In this document: positions 56,819 through 64,000 of the stretch, one piece after another
How the letters are laid out: each line of letters starts with the position of its first letter
Numbering within the stretch: the stretch's first letter is position 1
DNA from: Chromohalobacter canadensis
GTDB lineage: Bacteria > Pseudomonadota > Gammaproteobacteria > Pseudomonadales > Halomonadaceae
Assembly (NCBI RefSeq): GCF_034479555.1
Contig: NZ_CP140151.1
Location: 3,224,001-3,288,000, forward strand
Reading direction: 5' to 3'
Length of the DNA: 64,000 nt
Notes under the pieces: generated by a model
Database searches by the model: none
What the model was told of the DNA's origin: nothing
Seen by the model: the letters and a program-made list of their open reading frames with translations, nothing else
Translations under genes and position numbers: made by a program

Positions 56819-57493
56819 ATGGCTGCTGAGTCCGTAAAAGATGTTGTTCTCTCGCCGGTCTTCAAGAACAACCCGATCGCGCTGCAGGTGCTGGGGATTT
56901 GTTCGGCGCTGGCGGTAACCAACTCCATGAGTGTGTCGTTGGTCATGGGTCTGGCCGTTATCGCGGTCACGGCGTTTTCCAACCTGTTCGTTTCATTGAT
57001 TCGTCAGCATATTCCGTCGTCTATTCGCATCATCGTGCAGATGACCATCATTGCCTCGCTGGTCATCGTGGTCGACCAAGTGCTCAAGGCGTATGCCTAC
57101 GAGATGTCCAAGCAGTTGTCGGTCTTCGTCGGACTGATCATCACCAACTGCATCGTCATGGGTCGTGCCGAGGCCTATGCCATGCAGAACGGCCCCGCCA
57201 TGAGCTTTCTTGATGGGGTCGGCAATGGCCTGGGCTATGCCGTGATCCTGTTGATCGTCGGCTTCTTCCGTGAGCTTTTCGGCTCCGGCAGCGTCTTCGG
57301 CTTCACGGTGCTGACGCCGGTACAGGATGGTGGCTGGTACGTGCCCAACGGCCTGATGCTGTTGCCGCCCTCGGCATTCTTTGTCATTGGTTTGATCATC
57401 TGGGTCATGCGGAGCATTCGTACCGAGCAGATCGAAAAAGCCGAGTACCGGATCGTGGCCAACAGCAAGGCTAAGATTAAGGAGTCCGTGTGA
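56819..57493 (+). CDS. nqrD: Na+-translocating NADH:quinone reductase subunit D
   Basis: A 224-residue membrane subunit of the NqrDE/RnfAE family with six hydrophobic segments. With NqrE it binds a 2Fe-2S centre at the dimer interface; [50 protein letters not shown] contains the conserved Cys. The ATG at 56819 has GAAGGAG upstream; nqrE overlaps by one base. Confidence 0.97.
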   Translation: MAAESVKDVVLSPVFKNNPIALQVLGICSALAVTNSMSVSLVMGLAVIAVTAFSNLFVSLIRQHIPSSIRIIVQMTIIASLVIVVDQVLKAYAYEMSKQLSVFVGLIITNCIVMGRAEAYAMQNGPAMSFLDGVGNGLGYAVILLIVGFFRELFGSGSVFGFTVLTPVQDGGWYVPNGLMLLPPSAFFVIGLIIWVMRSIRTEQIEKAEYRIVANSKAKIKESV

Positions 57494-58113
57494 TGTTCGA
57501 GCATTACCTGAGCCTCTTCGTCAAGGCAGTGTTCGTGGAGAACATGGCACTGGCTTTCTTCCTCGGCATGTGTACGTTTCTTGCCGTTTCCAAGAAGGTT
57601 TCCTCGGCCATTGGGCTGGGGATCGCGGTCGTGGTGGTGCTGACCATCACCGTGCCGGTCAACAACCTGATCCTGACGTACCTATTGAAGGAAGGGGCAC
57701 TGACCTGGACAGGTCTTGAAGGCGCCGAAAATATCGACCTGTCGTTCCTGGGGCTGTTGAGTTATATCGGTGTCATCGCGGCACTGGTGCAGATCCTCGA
57801 GATGTTTCTCGATAAGTTCGTCCCCTCGCTCTATAACGCGTTGGGGGTTTTCCTGCCGTTGATTACGGTGAATTGCGCGATTCTTGGCGCTTCGCTGTTC
57901 ATGGTCGAGCGTAGCTACAACTTCGGCGAGTCGGTGATCTATGGTGCCGGGGCTGGCTTCGGCTGGGCGCTGGCGATTGCGGCATTGGCGGGGATTCGTG
58001 AAAAGCTCAAGTACAGCGACGTGCCGGCCAGCCTTCAAGGGCTGGGGATTACGTTCATTACCGTCGGACTGATGTCATTGGGCTTCATGTCCTTCTCCGG
58101 CATCCAGCTCTAA
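57493..58113 (+). CDS. nqrE: Na+-translocating NADH:quinone reductase subunit E
   Basis: A 206-residue membrane subunit, paralogue of NqrD with inverted topology. It begins [35 protein letters not shown] and carries [47 protein letters not shown], with the Cys residues that share the membrane iron-sulfur centre. ATG overlaps the nqrD stop (TGATG). Confidence 0.97.
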   Translation: MFEHYLSLFVKAVFVENMALAFFLGMCTFLAVSKKVSSAIGLGIAVVVVLTITVPVNNLILTYLLKEGALTWTGLEGAENIDLSFLGLLSYIGVIAALVQILEMFLDKFVPSLYNALGVFLPLITVNCAILGASLFMVERSYNFGESVIYGAGAGFGWALAIAALAGIREKLKYSDVPASLQGLGITFITVGLMSLGFMSFSGIQL

Positions 58114-58135
58114 GCAACGGAAATAGGAAACCGAC

Positions 58136-59368
58136 ATGGTTGATACATCCATCATCGTGATCGGCGTCGTCATGTTCACCGTGATCGTACTCGGTCTGGT
58201 GGCCGTGATCCTGACGGCGCGCAGTCGTCTGGTCAGTAGTGGCGACGTCTCCATCGAGGTCAATGGCGATCCCGAGAACACCTTGACGACCCAGGCCGGC
58301 GGCAAGTTGCTGCAAACACTCGCCGCCAATGGCATCTTCCTTTCCTCGGCGTGTGGCGGCGGCGGTTCCTGCGCGCAATGCAGATGCCGTGTGGTCGATG
58401 GCGGGGGCTCGATTCTGCCCACTGAGGAGTCTCACTTTACCCTGCGTGAGAAGAAGGAGGGCTGGCGGCTGTCGTGTCAGGTGCCGGTCAAGCAGGACAT
58501 GAAGGTCGAAGTTCCCGAGGAGGTCTTCGGCGTCAAGAAGTGGGAATGCGAGGTCACCGAAAACCCCAACGTCGCCACTTTCATCAAGGAGCTCAACCTC
58601 AAGCTTCCCGAAGGCGAGGATGTGGCTTTCCGAGCCGGGGGCTATGTTCAGCTGGTGGCGCCGCCTTACGATATCAAGTTCTCGGACTTCGATATTGAAG
58701 ATGAGTATCGCGGCGATTGGGACAAGTTCGGCCTCTTTAATATCTCCCACAAGAATGACGAGGAGATCATCCGTGCGTACTCGATGGCTAACTACCCGGA
58801 TGAAAAGGGTATTCTCAAGTTCAATATCCGTATCGCGACGCCGCCGCCCAATACCGACCATCCCCCGGGGCTGATGTCGACGTATGCCTTCTCGCTCAAG
58901 CCGGGTGACAAAGTAACGGTGATGGGGCCCTTCGGTGAGTTCTTTGCCAAGGAGTCCGATGCGGAGATGATCTTCATCGGGGGTGGCGCGGGTATGGCGC
59001 CCATGCGCAGCCATATCTTCGATCAGCTCAAGCGCCTCGAATCGACGCGCAAGATCTCGTTTTGGTACGGTGCTCGCTCCTGGCGTGAGACCTTCTACAA
59101 TGAAGAGTATGACCAGCTGGCCGAGGAGTTCGATAACTTCGAGTGGCACCTGGCGCTTTCCGACCCCCTGCCGGAAGACAATTGGCAGGGCGACACCGGC
59201 TTCATCCATAACGTGCTTTACGAGAAGTACCTCAAGGATCATCCGGCGCCGGAAGACTGCGAATACTATATGTGCGGCCCGCCCATCATGAACGCATCCG
59301 TCATCAAGATGCTGACCGACATGGGTGTAGAGCCTGAAAACATCATGCTGGACGACTTCGGCGGATGA
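58136..59368 (+). CDS. nqrF: Na+-translocating NADH:quinone reductase subunit F
   Basis: A 410-residue subunit that accepts electrons from NADH. Domain order: one N-terminal membrane helix (6-27), a plant-type 2Fe-2S ferredoxin domain with Cys73, Cys79, Cys82 and Cys114, then an FAD/NADH reductase module ([13 protein letters not shown] for [23 protein letters not shown] for NADH, and C-terminal [34 protein letters not shown]). The stop overlaps apbE (ATGA). Confidence 0.98.
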   Translation: MVDTSIIVIGVVMFTVIVLGLVAVILTARSRLVSSGDVSIEVNGDPENTLTTQAGGKLLQTLAANGIFLSSACGGGGSCAQCRCRVVDGGGSILPTEESHFTLREKKEGWRLSCQVPVKQDMKVEVPEEVFGVKKWECEVTENPNVATFIKELNLKLPEGEDVAFRAGGYVQLVAPPYDIKFSDFDIEDEYRGDWDKFGLFNISHKNDEEIIRAYSMANYPDEKGILKFNIRIATPPPNTDHPPGLMSTYAFSLKPGDKVTVMGPFGEFFAKESDAEMIFIGGGAGMAPMRSHIFDQLKRLESTRKISFWYGARSWRETFYNEEYDQLAEEFDNFEWHLALSDPLPEDNWQGDTGFIHNVLYEKYLKDHPAPEDCEYYMCGPPIMNASVIKMLTDMGVEPENIMLDDFGG

Positions 59369-60417
59369 GGCCGGCAGCATATTGTGCAGGACCGGTCTGG
59401 AAAGGGCTGGTCCTGTTTGCGTTATTGGTGCTGGTCGGTTGCGATCAATCGCCGCAGGCGCATCGCTTTGAGGGCCCCATTTTCGGCACGGGCTATCATG
59501 TGACCGTCTATGGCGACTTCAGCGACAAGCAACTCGCTTCGCTGGAGAACGGGATCAAAGAGTCGCTCGACGAGGTCGACCACCTGATGTCGACCTATAA
59601 GTCCGATTCGGAGTTGTCGCGTTTCAATGCCGCGCCGGTGAATGAGCCGTTCGAATTGTCCTCGCCCACAGCGAACGTGATCAAAGAGGCTATCGACATC
59701 GGCGATCTCTCGAATGGCGCATTCGATGTCACTATCGGTAGCGCAGTCAATCTGTGGGGCTTCGGTCCCGAGATGCGCCCGGACGAAGTGCCAAGCGATG
59801 ACGAAATCGCCCAGGCGCTGGACAAGGTCGGCTACCAAGCACTGAAATTGAATGGCAATCGCCTGATCAAGACCAAGCCGGTGTATGTCGATCTTTCGGG
59901 TATCGCCAAGGGATTCGGGGTCGACCAAGTGGCGGCTCGTCTGGATGCGCTGGGCGTGACGTCTTATCTCGTAGAGGTCGGCGGCGAGATTCGCACACGG
60001 GGCGCAAAGCCGAATGGCGAGCCTTGGCGAATTGCCGTGGAAAAACCGATTTCTCGGGAGCGTAGCGTACAACGCGTGCTCGAACTCGAAGACGTGGCGG
60101 TGGCAACGTCGGGGGATTACCGCAATTATTATGAGGAAGATGGCCAGCGTTTTTCGCATACCATTGACCCGCGTACCGGTCGCCCGATCACGCATCACCT
60201 CGCCTCGGTGACGGTCGTGGCGGAACGTTGTTCGACGGCGGATGCCTTGGCGACAGCGTTGGAGGTTCTGGGACCCGAGAAGGGCATGGCGTTGGCTAAC
60301 CGCGAGGATATCGCGGCGTATTTCATCGTCAAAAACGATGAGGGTTTCAAGACAGAGCTCAGTGAGGCGTTTCATACCTATCTTGCGGATGAGCCATCCG
60401 AAGGGGAAAAGCAATGA
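59365..60417 (+). CDS. apbE: FAD:protein FMN transferase (ApbE), Nqr-linked
   Basis: A 350-residue lipoprotein flavin transferase that attaches FMN to threonines of NqrB and NqrC in the periplasm. Signal peptide with lipobox LVGC near residue 25; catalytic fold with [60 protein letters not shown] and [21 protein letters not shown]. It overlaps nqrF and nqrM by four bases each, coupling maturation to subunit synthesis. Confidence 0.96.
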   Translation: MRPAAYCAGPVWKGLVLFALLVLVGCDQSPQAHRFEGPIFGTGYHVTVYGDFSDKQLASLENGIKESLDEVDHLMSTYKSDSELSRFNAAPVNEPFELSSPTANVIKEAIDIGDLSNGAFDVTIGSAVNLWGFGPEMRPDEVPSDDEIAQALDKVGYQALKLNGNRLIKTKPVYVDLSGIAKGFGVDQVAARLDALGVTSYLVEVGGEIRTRGAKPNGEPWRIAVEKPISRERSVQRVLELEDVAVATSGDYRNYYEEDGQRFSHTIDPRTGRPITHHLASVTVVAERCSTADALATALEVLGPEKGMALANREDIAAYFIVKNDEGFKTELSEAFHTYLADEPSEGEKQ

Positions 60418-60671
60418 CACTATGGCTTTTGGTGTTTGCATTGATGCTGTTGCTGCTGGCCGGTATGGCCATCGGCGTCATTCTCGGCCGTAAGCCTATC
60501 GCAGGCTCGTGCGGGGGGCTCAATCAGTTGGGCCTCAAGGAGGGGTGTGACATCTGCGGTGGGAATGACAAGGTTTGCGAAGAAGAGAATCAAAAGCGCA
60601 GCAAGAGTGCGCGTCGTTCCAGCGACGAGAACCGGGGCGCCGACCTCGGTTACGACGCCGTTCGACGCTGA
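60414..60671 (+). CDS. nqrM: Na+-NQR maturation protein NqrM
   Basis: An 85-residue membrane protein with one N-terminal helix (LVFALMLLLLAGMAIGVIL) and a four-cysteine cluster GSCGG...EGCDICGGNDKVC. The family (DUF539) supplies iron for the NqrD/E centre. It is the last gene of the nqr operon, coupled to apbE. A small CGCCC-TA-GGGCG inverted repeat at 60722-60733 may mark the operon end. Confidence 0.95.
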   Translation: MTLWLLVFALMLLLLAGMAIGVILGRKPIAGSCGGLNQLGLKEGCDICGGNDKVCEEENQKRSKSARRSSDENRGADLGYDAVRR

Positions 60672-60874
60672 TCGCACTCGTCAATCAATACTGACGCTGG
60701 AATCGTTGGTTGAGTCCAAGGCGCCCTAGGGCGTGTCCCGACATGATATCGCGGGAAATCCGGGTATGTGCCCTGAAAGCGGCACGCCTCGTCACCCCCC
60801 GCTTGCCGTGGCCAGTCTTGCGTTGAGGCTTATCGCAGCGGTTCCTCATGCATCGAGAGGAGCAGGCGAACCTA

Positions 60875-62266
60875 ATGGCAGTTCACAATTATGATGTGGT
60901 GGTGATTGGCTCGGGGCCCGCAGGAGAAAGCGCTGCGATCAACGCGGCCAAGCACGGCAAGCGCGTGGCCATCGTCGAGAAGCAGCAAGCGGTGGGTGGT
61001 AACTGCACTCACTGGGGGACGATCCCGTCCAAAGCGCTACGCCACCAGGTCAAGCAGATCATGCAGTTCAACACTAACCGCATGTTCCGCGACATCGGCG
61101 AACCGCGTTGGTTTTCCTTTCCTCGCGTGCTGGAACGTTCCAAGGTGACCATCGACCAGCAGGTCGAGATGCGCACTCAGTTCTATTCGCGCAATCGGAT
61201 CGATCTTTTCTTCGGCGTGGCGAACTTCCGTGACGAGCACACCCTAATCGTGCGGGACAATCAGGAAGGCGTCGAGGAGTTGTGCGCTCAGCAGTTCGTG
61301 ATCGCCACGGGCTCTCGCCCTTATCGTCCCGCTGACATCAACTTCCGGCATCCACGCATTTATTGTTCGGACACCATCCTGGGGCTTTCCCACACGCCCC
61401 GCACCTTGATCATCTTCGGGGCCGGGGTGATCGGGTCCGAGTATGCGTCGATATTTTCCGGGCTCGGCGTCAAGGTCGACTTGATCGATATGCGCGAGCG
61501 TTTGCTGTCGTTCCTCGACGACGAGATCAGCGATGCACTTTCCTACCATCTGCGCCAGAACGGCGTATTGGTGCGTCATAACGAAGACTACGAAAGCATC
61601 GAAGGCGATGAGTCCGGGGTCATCGTCAAGCTCAAGTCCGGCAAGCGCCTGCGAGCGGATGCGTTTCTGTGGGCCAATGGGCGTACCGGTAATACCGATC
61701 AATTGGGACTGGAAAACATCGGCCTCGAACCCAATGGGCGCGGTCAGCTACAGGTCGATGAGCATTATCGCACCATGGTGCCGCATATCTATGCCGTTGG
61801 GGATGTCATCGGTTGGCCGAGTCTGGCCAGCGCTGCCTACGACCAGGGCCGTAGCGCCAGCGATGACTTCCTGGAAGAAGACTTCCGCTTCGTCGAGGAC
61901 ATACCCACTGGCATCTACACGATTCCCGAGATCAGCTCGGTGGGCAAGAACGAGCGTGAGTTGACTGAAGCCAAGGTGCCCTACGAGATAGCGCAGGCGT
62001 TCTTCAAGGACACCGCACGTGCGCAGATTACCGGGGACACGGTAGGGATGCTCAAGATCCTTTTTCATCGCGAGACACTCGAGATTCTGGGCATTCACTG
62101 CTTCGGCGACCAAGCCTCCGAGATTGTACATATCGGCCAAGCCATCATGCAGCAAAAGGGCGAGGCCAATACTCTGAAATATTTCATCAATACCACCTTC
62201 AATTATCCGACCATGGCCGAGGCATATCGCGTTGCCGCGCAAAACGGCCTGAATCGCATATTCTGA
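60875..62266 (+). CDS. sthA: soluble pyridine nucleotide transhydrogenase
   Basis: A 463-residue flavoprotein disulfide-reductase-family enzyme that exchanges hydride between NADPH and NAD. FAD site [30 protein letters not shown]; the redox position reads [15 protein letters not shown] with only one cysteine, as in SthA and unlike lipoamide dehydrogenases; NAD site [29 protein letters not shown]-terminal interface [22 protein letters not shown] is typical. ATG at 60875 gives the family length; an ATG nine codons earlier is possible. Together with Nqr it balances the NADH and NADPH pools. Confidence 0.96.
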   Translation: MAVHNYDVVVIGSGPAGESAAINAAKHGKRVAIVEKQQAVGGNCTHWGTIPSKALRHQVKQIMQFNTNRMFRDIGEPRWFSFPRVLERSKVTIDQQVEMRTQFYSRNRIDLFFGVANFRDEHTLIVRDNQEGVEELCAQQFVIATGSRPYRPADINFRHPRIYCSDTILGLSHTPRTLIIFGAGVIGSEYASIFSGLGVKVDLIDMRERLLSFLDDEISDALSYHLRQNGVLVRHNEDYESIEGDESGVIVKLKSGKRLRADAFLWANGRTGNTDQLGLENIGLEPNGRGQLQVDEHYRTMVPHIYAVGDVIGWPSLASAAYDQGRSASDDFLEEDFRFVEDIPTGIYTIPEISSVGKNERELTEAKVPYEIAQAFFKDTARAQITGDTVGMLKILFHRETLEILGIHCFGDQASEIVHIGQAIMQQKGEANTLKYFINTTFNYPTMAEAYRVAAQNGLNRIF

Positions 62267-62327
62267 TATGAGCCGACATGGGCTCGTAGTTCGAGAGCCT
62301 TAGGCGTTCGCCGGCATGGTTCGGCAT

Positions 62328-62359
62328 GCAATGAGCCGGCACAAGTGCCGGCTCATTGC
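62328..62359 (+). terminator. long stem-loop after sthA
   Basis: Perfect 15-bp stem GCAATGAGCCGGCAC / GTGCCGGCTCATTGC with an AA spacer, 62 bases after the sthA stop and just before the next gene's ribosome site. Only a weak T stretch follows. Confidence 0.7.
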
Positions 62360-62388
62360 GTTGGTACCTATTAGCACAAGGAGGTTTC

Positions 62389-62673
62389 ATGTATCGGGAA
62401 GACAAGCAACATAGCGACGAAACGACGTTCACACTGGGGCGCGAGGAATTGGTCATCCACCGCCGTCATGAATTGGCCAGTACCGTGAACGATCTCTTGG
62501 TGGGGCTGTGGTTCACGATCGGTAGTGTCTGTTTTTTCTATCAAGGAAGTATCAAGGAAGCGGGTATCTGGTTGTTCGTGTTGGGCAGTTTGCAACTACT
62601 GGTTCGCCCGGTGATCCGTTTGCATCGTCAGCTTACTCTCAAGCAGTTGCCGTCCAGTAGTCAGGAATTCTGA
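62389..62673 (+). CDS. YrhK-domain membrane protein
   Basis: A 94-residue protein with the YrhK domain: FTLGREELVIHRRHELASTVNDLLVGLWFTIGSVCFFYQGSIKEAGIWLFVLGSLQLLVRPVIRLHRQLTLKQL, two membrane helices at about 37-55 and 63-78. Function of the family is unknown. A near-perfect AAGGAGG lies seven bases before the ATG at 62389. Convergent with the Tus-like gene, 5 bases apart. Confidence 0.78.
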   Translation: MYREDKQHSDETTFTLGREELVIHRRHELASTVNDLLVGLWFTIGSVCFFYQGSIKEAGIWLFVLGSLQLLVRPVIRLHRQLTLKQLPSSSQEF

Positions 62674-62678
62674 GGCGA

Positions 62679-63539
62679 CTATCGGTAGCGATAGACCCTC
62701 AGGCTGGGCAGGAAGGGCGTGTCCTCGAGTTTCGTGTCGGCGCGTTGGGCGCGGGTGCGCGTGCTGGGTGGTGTCGCCTTCGGGGTGTTGTGCGAAGGCA
62801 GGCGACCGTCCTCGCTGGGAATGAAGAGAGGTAACGGCAGATTCATGGCACGTCGCATGCGCCCATCCGCGAGCGCTTCGCGAAAGAACAGATTGGCGCG
62901 CATGACGGGGGCCTGGGTTTGTACCTGTGCCAATGGCTCGCTATCGGGGATGTCCGCCAAGTGACGTAGCTGAATGCGAATGTGCGGACTCTCGGTATCC
63001 ATTTCCATAAGTCGCCGTTCGGCATCTCGCACGCTCAGTCGCTTGATGGAGCGCCCGCTGGTATACCAAGCGAGACGCACACGCGAAAGCGGTGCATCCG
63101 CCACGGGTAGGTGGCGCCAGCATTGCTTGAGGTGTAGACGCGCCAAGCCTTGGCCGCGTAGATGGTCGTGTAGCGTGGGATGGCGAAAGGGTAGTACGGC
63201 CTTGATTTCGGGGAGCAGGCTCGGTGCATCCTGACGAATCTCGGCCAGTGTCGCCGCGAAGGTTTGCTTGGCGTGATTGATGTCGGCGACGTAGGCCAGC
63301 AATGTGGAGTCGGCCGCAATCAGGCCGATGTAATTGCGCGTCGCGCGACCGTCCTGGCCGTCTTGATACCAGAAGTCGAGCAGTGCATGGCGTAGCCACG
63401 CGATATCGAAAGGGATACCGCCCAGTATCCAGCCCTTCGGAGGCATGTGTTCGACATGGCCGATGAGTGCCTCGCAGGTTTCGATGACATGATCGAAGTC
63501 ATGCTCGAGCCGAGCCAAGAGGTGATATTGTAGCTCCAT
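62679..63539 (-). CDS. tus: Tus-family DNA replication terminus site-binding protein
   Basis: A 286-residue protein that aligns end to end, from my memory of the E. coli sequence, with Tus (309 residues), which binds Ter sites and blocks replication forks from one side. Matches: N-terminal YxLxxRLxxxF (Tus YDLVDRLNTTF); LRH at 49-51; INHAKQTF at 87-94 (Tus INKLKTTF); HDHLRG at 124-129 (Tus HRHLPG, holding His144 and Gly149 of the locked complex); LSRVRLAWYTSGRSIKRLSVRD at 151-172 (Tus ATLRFGWANKHIIKNLHRD); PLAQVQTQAPVMRANLFF and LPLPLFIPSEDG near the end. Lys89 appears as Arg65; Arg198 may be replaced by His186. The ATG at 63539 fits the Tus N-terminus. It is an orphan gene, well diverged. 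Confidence 0.85.
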   Translation of the reverse strand: MELQYHLLARLEHDFDHVIETCEALIGHVEHMPPKGWILGGIPFDIAWLRHALLDFWYQDGQDGRATRNYIGLIAADSTLLAYVADINHAKQTFAATLAEIRQDAPSLLPEIKAVLPFRHPTLHDHLRGQGLARLHLKQCWRHLPVADAPLSRVRLAWYTSGRSIKRLSVRDAERRLMEMDTESPHIRIQLRHLADIPDSEPLAQVQTQAPVMRANLFFREALADGRMRRAMNLPLPLFIPSEDGRLPSHNTPKATPPSTRTRAQRADTKLEDTPFLPSLRVYRYR

Positions 63540-63600
63540 ATTTATACCGTTATCTAATTTCCAATGGCCACATAATGGCAAGCCTGGTGCGTCTTCGCAA

Positions 63601-63615
63601 GTATGCCTAGCATAC
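63601..63615. repeat. short perfect palindrome upstream of tus-like gene
   Basis: GTATGC-CTA-GCATAC, a perfect 6-3-6 inverted repeat in the 139-base gap between the Tus-like gene and the amidase gene, 62 bases before the Tus-like ATG. It may be an operator; no regulator is recognised. Confidence 0.4.
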
Positions 63616-63656
63616 AACGTCGGTCGTGGGGGATGGGCAGCGCTTGCTCATGGATG

Positions 63657-63675
63657 GCGGGCCAGTGCGGCCCGC
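63657..63675 (-). terminator. stem-loop after the amidase gene
   Basis: Stem GCGGGCC / GGCCCGC with a 5-base loop, three bases downstream of the amidase stop; no T run. Confidence 0.5.
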
Positions 63676-63678
63676 TAA

Positions 63679-64000
63679 TCAACGATCGCGATAACGCTTG
63701 GTGAGATCGGCGTAAGCATCGACGCGTCGGTCACGCAGGTAGGGCCAGGCCCGCCGCACTTGCTCGCTACGTGTCATGTCGAGCTCGGCCAGTAGATGTG
63801 TCGTGTCATCGTCGGCCTGGGCCAATATCTCGCCCTGTGGGCCGCAAATGAAACTGCCGCCCCAGAAGTCGATGCCGGACGTCGCATTCGAGGGGTCTAC
63901 TTCGTGGCCTACGCGATTGGCGACCATAACCGGTAGACCATTGGCCACACCGTGTGAGCGCTGAATCAACGTCCAGGCATCCTTTTGCCGTTGCTTCTCG
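63679..64000 (-). CDS. aguB: carbon-nitrogen hydrolase, N-carbamoylputrescine amidase-like (C-terminal part)
   Basis: The last 106 residues of a nitrilase-superfamily hydrolase; the gene runs off the right edge. AWTLIQRSHGVANGLPVMVANRVGHEV followed by GIDFWGGSFICGPQGEILAQA matches the C-terminal half of AguB, which hydrolyses N-carbamoylputrescine in the arginine decarboxylase route to putrescine. The catalytic Cys and Lys lie outside the window, so the substrate call rests on this segment alone. It is followed by a stem-loop and then, on the same strand, by the Tus-like gene. Confidence 0.8.
   Translation of the reverse strand, partial: EKQRQKDAWTLIQRSHGVANGLPVMVANRVGHEVDPSNATSGIDFWGGSFICGPQGEILAQADDDTTHLLAELDMTRSEQVRRAWPYLRDRRVDAYADLTKRYRDR

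Noticed and set aside
58085..59380. 431-codon open frame antisense to nqrF
   Set aside because: Shadow of nqrF; no recognisable protein and it runs against the operon.
1..64000. Mobile elements, integrases, CRISPR repeats, dif site
   Set aside because: No transposase, phage gene, regularly spaced repeat or sequence like the gammaproteobacterial dif consensus was seen on reading both strands.

Overview
The window is an ordinary, densely coded stretch of gammaproteobacterial chromosome. High GC content, acidic proteins, a Pseudomonas-like gene order (topA-DUF6586; mfd-gap-nqr; lolB-ispE-tRNA-prs-ctc-pth-ychF), a sodium-pumping NADH:quinone reductase, a two-subunit pyruvate carboxylase and a PPi-type phosphofructokinase point to a halophilic member of the Halomonadaceae, most likely Chromohalobacter or a close relative. 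The species is an inference; no rRNA is present. No insertion sequence, prophage, integrase or CRISPR array was seen.

Layout. 1-6577 (minus): TPR lipoprotein, lolB, ispE, tRNA-Gln, prs, rplY/ctc, pth and the N-terminal part of ychF, covering lipoprotein sorting, isoprenoid and PRPP synthesis and translation quality control. 6835-11511 (plus): hemA-prfA-prmC, then lrp and moeB/thiF. 11646-12905 (minus): PPi-type phosphofructokinase. 13048-15654 (plus): mpl-ubiX-LysE exporter, tightly overlapped. 15680-18883 (minus): a DedA-PAP2 fusion with two membrane proteins carrying degenerate GGDEF domains. 19010-29319 (plus): proA-nadD-rsfS-rlmH-mrdA-rodA-mltB-rlpA-dacA-ybeD-lipB, the cell elongation and lipoate cluster, convergent with lipA across a strong bidirectional terminator.

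30757-40115 is a pyruvate-node region: a quinone-reductase-like dehydrogenase, the LysR regulator pycR diverging from pycA-pycB across a perfect LysR-type inverted repeat, a PhaC-like DUF3141 protein, and pyk with a HexR-like operator in its promoter. 40549-45286 holds topA, two small conserved genes and a zinc-dependent MetE-core methyltransferase preceded by two MetR-like boxes two helical turns apart. 45658-51434 carries an OprI-like lipoprotein, two convergent L,D-transpeptidases and mfd. 51696-62266 is a redox island: an N-terminally extended GAPDH behind a second HexR-like palindrome, the full nqrABCDEF-apbE-nqrM operon and the soluble transhydrogenase sthA. The right edge holds yrhK, a diverged homologue of the replication-fork-arrest protein Tus, and the C-terminal part of an N-carbamoylputrescine amidase-like hydrolase.

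The most interesting points are the Tus-family gene (replication termination machinery outside the enterobacteria, suggesting that the window lies near the chromosome terminus), the paired MetR boxes, the two HexR operators at gap and pyk that link lower glycolysis, and the paired pseudo-GGDEF membrane proteins.
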